Shown in pieces: positions 25,046-38,488 of a stretch of DNA of 64,000 bases. This DNA comes from Gordius sp. MW1. Taxonomy: Eukaryota; Nematomorpha; Gordioida; Gordea; Gordiidae. The translations under genes were made by a program, and so were the position numbers. Location: positions 13,648,060 to 13,712,059 of the forward strand of contig OZ038529.1 in NCBI GenBank assembly GCA_964036665.1, given 5' to 3'. Position 1 is the stretch's first letter; the number at the start of each line of letters is the position of its first letter. The notes under the pieces are model-generated. The model saw nothing but the letters and a program-made list of their open reading frames with translations. It searched no databases and had not been told where the DNA came from.

Positions 25046-28000
25046 AGCGTGAGTGCTTAATTTTTCAAAAATGCCCTATGCGATCATGATTTTAAAGTAA
25101 TAGTTTGCTGATCTGATAAATTTTTACTTTTTATCATCGAAACCACGTCTGAAAACGACAACTTTCATCGGATGCATACGGTTCAAAGAAAAATATGTGA
25201 AAAATTTTGAGGTAAAAATATTTATTTTTTTCGATTCTATGTGAAAGAGCATGAAAAAATATATAAAAGTAAGCCAATTTGATAATCCTATTATCCTCGA
25301 TTGACTTCCGAAAAGAGGTTTTAAGCTGCGAGAACTATCATTTTGACAAAAGACAACGTTTTATTGTTGCGATTAGTTTGTTGTATCGCAACGTGAGTGC
25401 TTAATTTATGAAAATAGCTCTATGCGATCATGATTTCAAAGTAATAGTTTTCAGATTCTAATTTTGACTTGGGATCATAGAAAACACGTCTGAAAACGAC
25501 AACTTTCATCGGATGCATACGGTTCAAAGAAAAATATGTGAAAAATTTTGAGGTAAAAATATTTATTTTTTTCGATTCTATGTGAAAGAGCATGAAAAAA
25601 TATATAAAAGTAAGCCAATTTGAGAATCCTATTATCCTCGATTGACTTCCGAAAAGAGGTTTTAAGCTGCGAGAACTATCATTTTGACAAAAGACAACGT
25701 TTTATTGTTGCGATTAGTTTGTTGTATCGCAACGTGAGTGCTTAATTTTCCAAAAATGCACTATGCGATCATGATTTTAAAGTAATAGTTTTCTGATTCT
25801 GATAAATTTTTACTTTTTATCATCGAAACCACATCTGAAAACGACAACATTCATCGGATGCATACGGTTCAAAGAAAAATATGAGAAAAATTTCGAGGTA
25901 AAATATTTATTTTTTTCGATTCTATGTGAAAGAGCATGAAAAAATATATAAAAGTAAGCCAATTTGAAAATCCTATTATCCTCGATTGACTTCCGAAAAG
26001 AGGTTTTAAGCTGCGAGAACTATCATTTTGACAAAAGACAACGTTTTATTGTTGCGATTAGTTTGTTGTATCGCAACGTGAGTGCTTAATTTTTGAAAAT
26101 AGCTCTATGCGATCATGATTTCAAAGTAATAGTTTTCAGATTCTAATTTTTACTTGGGATCATAGAAACCACGTCTGAAAACGACAACTTTCATCGGATG
26201 CATACGGTTCAAAGAAAAATATGTGAAAAATTTTGAGGTAAAAATATTTATTTTTTTCGATTCTATGTGAAAGAGCATGAAAAAATGTATAAAAGTAAGC
26301 CAATTTGAGAATCCTATTATCCTCGATTGACTTCCGAAAAGAGGTTTTAAGCTGCGAGAACAATCATTTTGACAAAAGACAACGTTTTATTGTTGCGATT
26401 AGTTTGTTGTATCGCAACGTGAGTGCTTAATTTTTGAAAATGGCTCTATGCGATCATGATTTCAAAGTAATAGTTTTCAAATTCTGATAAATTTTTACCT
26501 GGGATCATAGAAATTACGTCTGAATACGACATCTTTCATCGGATGAATACGGTTCAAAGAAAAATATGTGAAAAATTTTGAGGTAAAAATATTTATTTTT
26601 TTCGATTCTATGTGAAAGAGCATGAAAAAATATATAAAAGTAAGCCAATTTGAGAATCCTATTATCCTCGATTGACTTCCGAAAAGAGGTTTTAAGCATC
26701 GAGAACTATCATTTTGACAAAAGACAACGTTTTATTGTTGCGATTAGATTGTTGTATCGCAACGTGAGTGCTTAATTTTCCAAAAATGCACTATGCGATC
26801 ATGATTTTAAAGTAATAGTTTTCTGATTCTGATAAATTTTTACTTTTTATCATCGAAACAACGTCTGAAAACGACAACTTTCATCGGATGCATACGGTTC
26901 AAAGAAAAATATGTGAAAAATTTTGAGGTAAAAATATTTATTTTTTTCGATTCTATGTGAAAGAGCATGAAAAAATATATAAAAGTAAGCCAATTTGAGA
27001 ATCCTATTATCCTCGATTGACTTCCGAAAAGAGGTTTTAAGCTGCGAGAACTATCATTTTGACAAAAGACAACGTTTTATTGTTGCGATTAGTTTGTTGT
27101 ATCGCAACGTGAGTGCTTAATTTTTGAAAATGGCTCTATGCGATCATGATTTCAAAGTAATAGTTTTCAGATTCTGATAAATTTTTACTTGGGATCATAG
27201 AAACCACGTCTGAATACGACATCTTTCATCGGATGAATACGGTTCAATGAAAAATATGTGAAAAATTTTGAGGTAAAAATATTTATTTTTTTCGATTCTA
27301 TGTGAAAGAGCATGAAAAAATATATAAAAGTAAGCCAATTTGAGAATCCTATTATCCTCGATTGACTTCCGAAAAGAGGTTTTAAGCTGCGAGAACTATC
27401 ATTTTGACAAAAGACAACGTTTTATTGTTGCGATTAGTTTGTTGTATCGCAACGTGGTTGCTTAATTTTTCAAAAATGCACTATGCGATCATGATTTTAA
27501 AGTAATAGTTTTCTGATTCTGATAAATTTTTACTTTTTATCATCGAAACCACATCTGAAAACGACAACATTCATCGGATGCATACGGTTCAAAGAAAAAT
27601 ATGAGAAAAATTTCGAGGTAAAATATTTATTTTTTTCGATTCTATGTGAAAGAGCATGAAAAAATATATAAAAGTAAGCCAATTTGAGAATCCTATTATC
27701 CTCGATTGACTTCCGAAAAGAGGTTTTAAGCTGCCAGAACTATTCATTTTGACAAAAGACAACGTTTTATTGTGCGATTAGTTTGTTGTATCCCAACGTG
27801 AGTGCTGAATTTTTCAAAAATGCACTATGCGATCATGATTTTAAAGTAATAGTTTTCTAATTCTGATAAATTTTTACTTTTTATCATCGAAACGACGTCT
27901 GAAAACGACAACTTTCATCGGATGCATACGGTTGAAAGAAAAATATGTGAAAAATTTTGAGGTAAAAATATTTATTTTTTTCGATTCTATGTGAAAGAGC

Positions 28001-28862
28001 ATGAAAAAATATATAAAAGTAAGCTAATTTCAGAATTCTATTATCCTCGATTGACTTCCGAAAAGAGGTTTTAAGCTGCGAGAACTATCATTTTGACAAA
28101 AGACAACGTTTTATTGTTGCGATTAGTTTGTTGTATCGCAACGTGAGTGCTCAATTTATGAAAATAGCTCTATGCGATCATGATTTCAAAGTAATAGTTT
28201 TCAGATTCTAATTTTTACTTGGGATCATAGAAACCACGTCTGAAAACGACAACTTTCATCGGATGCATACGGTTCAAAGAAAAATATGTGAAAAATTTTG
28301 AGGTAAAAATATTTATTTTTTTCGATTCTATGTGAAAGAGCATGAAAAAATGTATAAAAGTAAGCCAATTTGAGAATCCTATTATCCTCGATTGACTTCC
28401 GAAAAGAGGTTTTAAGCTGCGAGAACAATCATTTTGACAAAAGACAACGTTTTATTGTTGCGATTAGTTTGTTGTATCGCAACGTGAGTGCTTAATTTTC
28501 CAAAAATGCACTATGCGATCATGATTTTAAAGTAATAGTTTTCTTATTCTGATAAATTTTTACTTTTTATCATCGAAACGACGTCTGAAAACGACAACTT
28601 TCATCGGATGCATACGGTTGAAAGAAAAATATGTGAAAAATTTTGAGGTAAAAATATTTATTTTTTTCGATTCTATGTGAAAGAGCATGAAAAAATATAT
28701 AAAAGTAAGCCAATTTGAGAATCCTATTATCCTCGATTGACTTCCGAAAAGAGGTTTTAAGCTGCGAGAACTATCATTTTGACAAAAGACAACGTTTTAT
28801 TGTTGCGATTAGGTTGTTGTATCGCAACGTGAGTGCTTAATTTTTGAAAATGGCTCTATGCA
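25046..28862. repeat. Monomers between the two displaced 2.0-kb copies
   Basis: Eleven monomers. Those at 25079-25763 keep the intact parents of the chimeric monomer at 20950. Those at 26108-27138 duplicate 21293-22323. The copies at 27484 (ACGTGGTTGC) and 27828 (altered-hairpin flank) mix marks of neighbouring blocks. The monomer at 28173 again carries the GAGAACAATC and TGTATAAAAG pair of marks seen at 21293 and 26108. Confidence 0.75.
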
Positions 28863-30891
28863 ATCATGATTTCAAAGTAATAGTTTTCAGATTCTGATAA
28901 ATTTTTACTTTTTATCATCGAAACGACGTCTGAAAACGACAACTTTCATCGGATGCATACGGTTGAAAGAAAAATATGTGAAAAATTTCGAGGTAAAATA
29001 TTTATTTTTTTCGATTCTATGTGAAAGAGCATGAAAAAATATATAAAAGTAAGCCAATTTGAGAATCCTATTATCCTCGATTTACTTCCGAAAAGAGGTT
29101 TTAAGCTGCCAGAACTATTCATTTTGACAAAAGACAACGTTTTATTGTGCGATTAGTTTGTTGTATCCCAACGTGAGTGCTGAATTTTTCAAAAATGCAC
29201 TATGCTATCATGATTTTGAAGTAATAGCTTTCTGATTCTGATAAATTTTTACTTTTTATCATCGAAACCACGTCTGAAAACGACAACTTTCATCGGATGC
29301 ATACGGTTCAAAGAAAAATATGTGAAAAATTTTGAGGTAAAAATATTTATTTTTTTCGATTCTATGTGAAAGAGCATGAAAAAATATATAAAAGTAAGCC
29401 AATTTGAGAATCCTATTATCCTCGATTGACTTCCGAAAAGACGTTTTAAGCTGCGAGAACTATCATTTTGACAAAAGACAACGTTTTATTGTTGCGATTA
29501 GTTTGTTGTATCGCAACGTGAGTGCTTAATTTATGAAAATAGCTCTATGCGATCATGATTTCAAAGTAATAGTTTTCAGATTCTAATTTTTACTTGGGAT
29601 CATAGAAACCACGTCTGAAAACGACATCTTTCATTGGATGAATACGGTTCAAAAAAAAATATGTGAAAAATTTTGAGGTAAAAATATTTATTTTTTTCGA
29701 TTCTATGTGAAAGAGCATGAAAAAATATATAAAAGTAAGCCAATTTGAGAATCCTATTATCCTCGATTGACTTCCGAAAAGAGGTTTTAAGCTGCGAGAA
29801 CTATCATTTTGACAAAAGACAACGTTTTATTGTTGCGATTAGTTTGTTGTATCGCAACGTGGTTGCTTAATTTTTCAAAAATGCACTATGCGATCATGAT
29901 TTTAAAGTAATAGTTTTCTGATTCTGATAAATTTTTACTTTTTATCATCGAGACCACGTCTGAAAACGACAACTTTCATCGGATGCATACGGTTGAAAGA
30001 AAAATATGTGAAAAATGTTGAGATAAAAAATATTTATTTTTTTCGATTCTATGTGAAAGAGCATGAAAAAATATATAAAAGTAAGCCAATTTGAGAATCC
30101 TATTATTCTCGATTTACTTCCGAAAAGAGGTTTTAAGCTGCCAGAACTATTCATTTTGACAAAAGACAACGTTTTATTGTGCGATTAGTTTGTTGTATCC
30201 CAACGTGAGTGCTGAATTTTTCAAAAATGCACTATGCGATCATGATTTTAAAGTAACAGTTTTCTAATTCTGATAAATTTTTACTTTTTATCATCGAAAC
30301 GACGTCTGAAAACGACAACTTTCATCGGATGCATACGGTTGAAAGAAAAATATGTGAAAAATTTTGAGGTAAAAATATTTATTCTTTTCGATTCTATGTG
30401 AAAGAGCATGAAAAAATATATAAAAGTAAGCCAATTTGAGAATCCTATTATCCTCGATTGACTTCCGAAAAGAGGTTTTAAGCTGCGAGAACTATCATTT
30501 TGACAAAAGACAACGTTTTATTGTTGCGATTAGTTTGTTGTATCGCAACGTGAGAGCTTAATTTTTCAAAAATGCACTATGCGATCATGATTTTGAAGTA
30601 ATAGTTTTCTGATTCTGATAAATTTTTACTTTTTATCATCGAAACCACGTCTGAAAACGACAACTTTCATCGGATGCATACGGTTGAAAGAAAAATATGT
30701 GAAAAATTTTGAGGTAAAAATATTTATTTTTTTCGATTCTATGTGAAAGAGCATGAAAAAATATATAAAAGTAAGCCAATTTCAGAATCCTATTATCTTC
30801 GATTGACTTCCGAAAAGAGGTTTTAAGCTGCGAGAACTATCATTTTGACAAAAGACAACGTTTTATTGTTGCGATTAGTTTGTTGTATCGC
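28863..30891. repeat. Displaced 2.0-kb duplicate, right copy
   Basis: This is the near-identical partner of 23017-25045, with the same monomer order and the same private changes, including the 346-bp monomer with GAGATAAAAAATATT. Near identity over about 2 kb across a 5.8-kb distance suggests duplication of a longer segment followed by rearrangement between the copies, or non-reciprocal exchange. Confidence 0.88.
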
Positions 30892-30924
30892 AACGTGAGT
30901 GCTTAATCTTCCAAAAATGCACTA

Positions 30925-33900
30925 TCCGATCATGATTTTAAAGTAATAGTTTTCTGATTCTGATAAATTTTTACTTTTTATCATCGAAACCACATCTGAA
31001 AACGACAACATTCATCGGATGCATACGGTTCAAAGAAAAATATGAGAAAAATTTCGAGGTAAAATATTTATTTTTTTCGATTCTATGTGAAAGAGCATGA
31101 AAAAATATATAAAAGTAAGCCAATTTGAGAATCCTATTATCCTCGATTTACTTCCGAAAAGAGGTTTTAAGCTGCCAGAACTATTCATTTTGACAAAAGA
31201 CAACGTTTTATTGTGCGATTAGTTTGTTGTATCCCAACGTGAGTGCTGAATTTTTCAAAAATGCACTATGCGATCATGAGTTTAAAGTAATAGTTTTCTA
31301 ATTCTGATAAATTTTTACTTTTTATCATCGAAACGACGTATGAAAACGACAACTTTTATCGGATGCATACGGTTGAAAGAAAAATATGTGAAAAATTTTG
31401 AGGTAAAAATATTTATTTTTTTCGATTCTATGTGAAAGAGCATGAAAAAATATATAAAAGTAAGCCAATTTCAGAATCCTATTATCCTCGATTGACTTCC
31501 GAAAAGAGGTTTTAAGCTGCGAGAACTATCATTTTGACAAAAGACAACGTTTTATTGTTGCGATTAGTTTGTTGTATCGCAACGTGAGTGCTTAATTTTT
31601 CAAAAATGCACTATGCGATCATGATTTTAAAGTAATAGTTTTCTGATTCTGATAAATTTTTACTTTTTATCATCGAAACCACGTCTGAAAACGACAACTT
31701 TCATCGGATGCATACGGTTCAAAGAAAAATATGTGAAAAATTTTGAGGTAAAAATATTTATTTTTTTCGATTTTATGTGAAAGAGCATGAAAAAATATAT
31801 AAAAGTAAGCCAATTTGATAATCCTATTATCCTCGATTGACTTCCGAAAAGAGGTTTTAAGCTGCGAGAACTATCATTTTGTCAAAAGACAACGTTTTAT
31901 TGTTGCGATTAGTTTGTTGTATCGCAACGTGAGTGCTTAATCTTCCAAAAATGCACTATCCGATCATGATTTTAAAGTAATAGTTTTCTGATTCTGATAA
32001 ATTTTTACTTTTTATCATCGAAACCACATCTGAAAACGACAACATTCATCGGATGCATACGGTTCAAAGAAAAATATGAGAAAAATTTCGAGGTAAAATA
32101 TTTATTTTTTTCGATTCTATGTGAAAGAGCATGAAAAAATATATAAAAGTAAGCCAATTTGAGAATCCTATTATCCTCGATTTACTTCCGAAAAGAGGTT
32201 TTAAGCTGCCAGAACTATTCATTTTGACAAAAGACAACGTTTTATTGTGCGATTAGTTTGTTGTATCCCAACGTGAGTGCTGAATTTTTCAAAAATGCAC
32301 TATGCGATCATGAGTTTAAAGTAATAGTTTTCTAATTCTGATAAATTTTTACTTTTTATCATCGAAACGACGTATGAAAACGACAACTTTTATCGGATGC
32401 ATACGGTTGAAAGAAAAATATGTGAAAAATTTTGAGGTAAAAATATTTATTTTTTTCGATTCTATGTGAAAGAGCATGAAAAAATATATAAAAGTAAGCC
32501 AATTTGAGAATCCTATTACCCTCGATTGACTTCCGAAAAGAGGTTTTAAGCTTCGAGAACTATCATTTTGACAAAAGACAACGTTTTATTGTTGCGATTA
32601 GTTTGTTGTATCGCAACGTGAGTGCTTAATCTTCCAAAAATGCACTATCCGATCATGATTTTAAAGTAATAGTTTTCTGATTCTGATAAATTTTTACTTT
32701 TTATCATCGAAACCACATCTGAAAACGACAACATTCATCGGATGCATACGGTTCAAAGAAAAATATGAGAAAAATTTCGAGGTAAAATATTTATTTTTTT
32801 CGATTCTATGTGAAAGAGCATGAAAAAATATATAAAAGTAAGCCAATTTGAGAATCCTATTATCCTCGATTTACTTCCGAAAAGAGGTTTTAAGCTGCCA
32901 GAACTATTCATTTTGACAAAAGACAACGTTTTATTGTGCGATTAGTTTGTTGTATCCCAACGTGAGTGCTGAATTTTTCAAAAATGCACTATGCGATCAT
33001 GAGTTTAAAGTAATAGTTTTCTAATTCTGATAAATTTTTACTTTTTATCATCGAAACGACGTATGAAAACGACAACTTTTATCGGATGCATACGGTTGAA
33101 AGAAAAATATGTGAAAAATTTTGAGGTAAAAATATTTATTTTTTTCGATTCTATGTGAAAGAGCATGAAAAAATATATAAAAGTAAGCCAATTTCAGAAT
33201 CCTATTATCCTCGATTGACTTCCGAAAAGAGGTTTTAAGCTGCGAGAACTATCATTTTGACAAAAGACAACGTTTTATTGTTGCGATTAGTTTGTTGTAT
33301 CGCAACGTGAGTGCTTAATTTTTCAAAAATGCACTATGCGATCATGATTTTAAAGTAATAGTTTTCTGATTCTGATAAATTTTTACTTTTTATCATCGAA
33401 ACCACGTCTGAAAACGACAACTTTCATCGGATGCATACGGTTCAAAGAAAAATATGTGAAAAATTTTGAGGTAAAAATATTTATTTTTTTCGATTTTATG
33501 TGAAAGAGCATGAAAAAATATATAAAAGTAAGCCAATTTGATAATCCTATTATCCTCGATTGACTTCCGAAAAGAGGTTTTAAGCTGCGAGAACTATCAT
33601 TTTGTCAAAAGACAACGTTTTATTGTTGCGATTAGTTTGTTGTAACGCAACGTGAGTGCTTAATTTATGAAAATAGCTCTATGCGATCATGATTTCAAAG
33701 TAATAGTTTTCAGATTCTAATTTTTACTTGGGAGCATAGAAACCACGTCTGAAAACGACATCTTTCATTGGATGAATACGGTTCAAAAAAAATATGTGAA
33801 AAATTTTGAGGTAAAAATATTTATATTTTTCGATTCTATGTGAAAGAGCATAAAAAAATATATAAAAGTAAGCCAATTTGAGAATCCTATTATCCTCGAT

Positions 33901-35740
33901 TGACTTCCGAAAAGAGGTTTTAAGCTGCGAGAACTATCATTTTAACAAAAGACAACGTTTTATTGTTGCGATTAGTTTGTTGTATCGCAACGTAAGTGCT
34001 TAATTTTTGAAAATGGCTCTATGCGATCATGATTTCAAAGTAATAGTTTTCTGATTCTGATAAATTTTTACTTTTTATCATCGAAACCACATCTGAAAAC
34101 GACAACATTCATCGGATGCATACGGTTCAAAGAAAAATATGAGAAAAATTTCGAGGTAAAATATTTATTTTTTTCGATTCTATGTGAAAGAGCATGAAAA
34201 AATATATAAAAGTAAGCCAATTTGAGAATCCTATTATCCTCGATTTACTTCCGAAAAGAGGTTTTAAGCTGCCAGAACTATTCATTTTGACAAAAGACAA
34301 CGTTTTATTGTGCGATTAGTTTGTTGTATCCCAACGTGAGTGCTGAATTTTTCAAAAATGCACTATGCGATCATGAGTTTAAAGTAATAGTTTTCTAATT
34401 CTGATAAATTTTTACTTTTTATCATCGAAACGACGTATGAAAACGACAACTTTTATCGGATGCATACGGTTGAAAGAAAAATATGTGAAAAATTTTGAGG
34501 TAAAAATATTTATTTTTTTCGATTCTATGTGAAAGAGCATGAAAAAATATATAAAAGTAAGCCAATTTCAGAATCCTATTATCCTCGATTGACTTCCGAA
34601 AAGAGGTTTTAAGCTGCGAGAACTATCATTTTGACAAAAGACAACGTTTTATTGTTGCGATTAGTTTGTTGTATCGCAACGTGAGTGCTTAATTTTTCAA
34701 AAATGCACTATGCGATCATGATTTTAAAGTAATAGTTTTCTGATTCTGATAAATTTTTACTTTTTATCATCGAAACCACGTCTGAAAACGACAACTTTCA
34801 TCGGATGCATACGGTTCAAAGAAAAATATGTGAAAAATTTTGAGGTAAAAATATTTATTTTTTTCGATTTTATGTGAAAGAGCATGAAAAAATATATAAA
34901 AGTAAGCCAATTTGATAATCCTATTATCCTCGATTGACTTCCGAAAAGAGGTTTTAAGCTGCGAGAACTATCATTTTGTCAAAAGACAACGTTTTATTGT
35001 TGCGATTAGTTTGTTGTAACGCAACGTGAGTGCTTAATTTATGAAAATAGCTCTATGCGATCATGATTTCAAAGTAATAGTTTTCAGATTCTAATTTTTA
35101 CTTGGGAGCATAGAAACCACGTCTGAAAACGACATCTTTCATTGGATGAATACGGTTCAAAAAAAATATGTGAAAAATTTTGAGGTAAAAATATTTATAT
35201 TTTTCGATTCTATGTGAAAGAGCATAAAAAAATATATAAAAGTAAGCCAATTTGAGAATCCTATTATCCTCGATTGACTTCCGAAAAGAGGTTTTAAGCT
35301 GCGAGAACTATCATTTTAACAAAAGACAACGTTTTATTGTTGCGATTAGTTTGTTGTATCGCAACGTAAGTGCTTAATTTTTGAAAATGGCTCTATGCGA
35401 TCATGATTTCAAAGTAATAGTTTTCAGATTCTGATAAATTTTTACTTGGGATTATAGAAACCACGTCTGAAAACGACAACTTTCATCGGATGCATACAGT
35501 TGAAAGAAAAATATGTGAAAAATTTTGAGGTAAAAATATTTATTTTTTTCGATTCTATGTGAAAGAGCATGAAAAAATATATAAAAGTAAGCCAATTTGA
35601 GAATCCTATTATCCTCGATTGACTTCCGAAAAGAGGTTTTAAGCTGCGAGAACTATCATTTTGACAAAAGACAACGTTTTATTGTTGCGATTAGTTTGTT
35701 GTATCGCAACGTGAGTGCTTAATTTTTCAAAAATGCACTA
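30925..35740. repeat. Two-, three- and four-monomer repeats with CTATCCGATC mark
   Basis: Monomers at 30925, 31959 and 32648 share CTTAATCTTCC and CTATCCGATC, giving steps of 1034 and 689 bp. Each is followed by a GATCATGAGTTTAAAG monomer with GACGTATGAAAACG (31269, 32303, 32992). Monomers at 31614, 33337 and 34711 share CGATTTTATGTG and TTTTGTCAAAAG. The four monomers 32992-34365 repeat at 34366-35739 with a 1374-bp step. The monomer at 32303 is chimeric, ending in TATTACCCTCG and AAGCTTCGAG. Confidence 0.85.
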
Positions 35741-38488
35741 TGCGATCATGATTTTAAAGTAATAGTTTTCTGATTCTTATAAATTTTTACTTTTTATCAT
35801 CGAAACCACGTCTGAAAACGACAACTTTCATCGAATGCATACGGTTCAAAGAAAAATATGAGAAAAATTTCGAGGTAAAAATATTTATTTTTTTCGATTC
35901 TATGTGAAAGAGCATGAAAAAATATATAAAAGTAAGCCAATTTGAGAATCCTATTATCCTCGATTGACTTCTGAAAAGAGGTTTTAAGCTGCGAGAACTA
36001 TCATTTTGACAAAAGACAACGTTTTATTGTTGCGATTAGTTTGTTGTATCGCGACGTGAGTGCTTAATTTTTCAAAAATGATGCGATCATGATTTTGAAG
36101 TAATAGTTTTCTGATTCTGATAAATTTTTACTTTTTATCATCGAAACCACGTCTGAAAACGACAACTTTCATAGGATGCATACGGTTGAAAGAAAAATAT
36201 GTGAAAAATTTTGAGGTAAAAGTATTTATTTTTTTCGATTCTATGTGAAAGAGCATGAAAAAATATATAAAAGTAAGCCAATTTGAGAATCCTATTATCC
36301 TCGATTGACTTCCGAAAAGAGGTTTTAAGCTGCGAGAACTATCATTTTGACAAAAGACAACGTTTTATTGTTGCGATTAATTTGTTGTATCGCAACGTGA
36401 GTGCTTAATTTTTCAAAAATGCACTATGCGATCATGATTTTGAAGTAATAGTTTTCTGATTCTGATAAATTTTTACTTTTTATCATCGAAACCACGTCTG
36501 AAAACGACAACTTTCATCGGATGCATACGGTTCAAAGAAAAATATGAGAAAAATTTCGATGTAAAAATATTTATTTTTTTCGATTCTATGTGAAAGAGCA
36601 TGAAAAAATATATAAAAGTAAGCCAATTTGAGAATCCTATTATCCTCGATTGACTTCTGAAAAGAGGTTTTAAGCTGCGAGAACTATCATTTTGACAAAA
36701 GACAACGTTTTATTGTTGCGATTAGTTTGTTGTATCGCAACGTGAGTGCTTAATTTTTCAAAAATGCACTATGCGATCATGATTTTAAAGTAATAGTTTT
36801 CTGATTCTTATAAATTTTTACTTTTTATCATCGAAACCACGTCTGAAAACGACAACTTTCATCGAATGCATACGGTTCAAAGAAAAATATGAGAAAAATT
36901 TCGAGGTAAAAATATTTATTTTTTTCGATTCTATGTGAAAGAGCATGAAAAAATATATAAAAGTAAGCCAATTTGAGAATCCTATTATCCTCGATTGACT
37001 TCTGAAAAGAGGTTTTAAGCTGCGAGAACTATCATTTTGACAAAAGACAACGTTTTATTGTTGCGATTAGTTTGTTGTATCGCAACGTGAGTGCTTAATT
37101 TTTCAAAAATGATGCGATCATGATTTTGAAGTAATAGTTTTCTGATTCTGATAAATTTTTACTTTTTATCATCGAAACCACGTCTGAAAACGACAACTTT
37201 CATAGGATGCATACGGTTGAAAGAAAAATATGTGAAAAATTTTGAGGTAAAAGTATTTATTTTTTTCGATTCTATGTGAAAGAGCATAAAAAAATATATA
37301 AAAGTAAGCCAATTTGAGAATCCTATTATCCTCGATTGACTTCCGAAAAGAGGTTTTAAGCTGCGAGAACTATCATTTTGACAAAAGACAACGTTTTATT
37401 GTTGCGATTAATTTGTTGTATCGCAACGTGAGTGCTTAATTTTTCAAAAATGCACTATGCGATCATGATTTCAAAGTAATAGTTTTCAGATTCTGATAAA
37501 TTTTTACTTGGGATTATAGAAACCACGTCTGAAAACGACAACTTTCATCGGATGCATACAGTTGAAAGAAAAATATGTGAAAAATTTTGAGGTAAAAATA
37601 TTTATTTTTTTCGATTCTATGTGAAAGAGCATGAAAAAATATATAAAAGTAAGCCAATTTGAGAATCCTATTATCCTCGATTGACTTCCGAAAAGAGGTT
37701 TTAAGCTGCGAGAACTATCATTTTGACAAAAGACAACGTTTTATTGTTGCGATTAGTTTGTTGTATCGCAACGTGAGTGCTTAATTTTTCAAAAATGCAC
37801 TATGCGATCATGATTTTAAAGTAATAGTTTTCTGATTCTTATAAATTTTTACTTTTTATCATCGAAACCACGTCTGAAAACGACAACTTTCATCGAATGC
37901 ATACGGTTCAAAGAAAAATATGAGAAAAATTTCGAGGTAAAAATATTTATTTTTTTCGATTCTATGTGAAAGAGCATGAAAAAATATATAAAAGTAAGCC
38001 AATTTGAGAATCCTATTATCCTCGATTGACTTCTGAAAAGAGGTTTTAAGCTGCGAGAACTATCATTTTGACAAAAGACAACGTTTTATTGTTGCGATTA
38101 GTTTGTTGTATCGCAACGTGAGTGCTTAATTTTTCAAAAATGATGCGATCATGATTTTGAAGTAATAGTTTTCTGATTCTGATAAATTTTTACTTTTTAT
38201 CATCGAAACCACGTCTGAAAACGACAACTTTCATAGGATGCATACGGTTGAAAGAAAAATATGTGAAAAATTTTGAGGTAAAAGTATTTATTTTTTTCGA
38301 TTCTATGTGAAAGAGCATGAAAAAATATATAAAAGTAAGCCAATTTGAGAATCCTATTATCCTCGATTTACTTCCGAAAAGAGGTTTTAAGCTGCCAGAA
38401 CTATTCATTTTGACAAAAGACAACGTTTTATTGTGCGATTAGTTTGTTGTATCCCAACGTGAGTGCTGAATTTTTCAAAAATGCACTA
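35741..38488. repeat. Three-monomer higher-order repeat (1031 bp), nearly three copies
   Basis: Starts at 35741, 36772 and 37803 share GATTCTTATAAAT, CATCGAATGC and GACTTCTG. Starts 36082, 37113 and 38144 share a 4-bp loss (AAATGATGCG) and TTTCATAGGATG. The third monomer is of two types: 36427 is class A, while 37458 is an A-to-B chimera joined to a monomer like 35396. The third copy ends when monomer 38144 switches to a TTTACTTCC and altered-hairpin tail. The unit recurs singly at 44337-45367. Confidence 0.88.
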
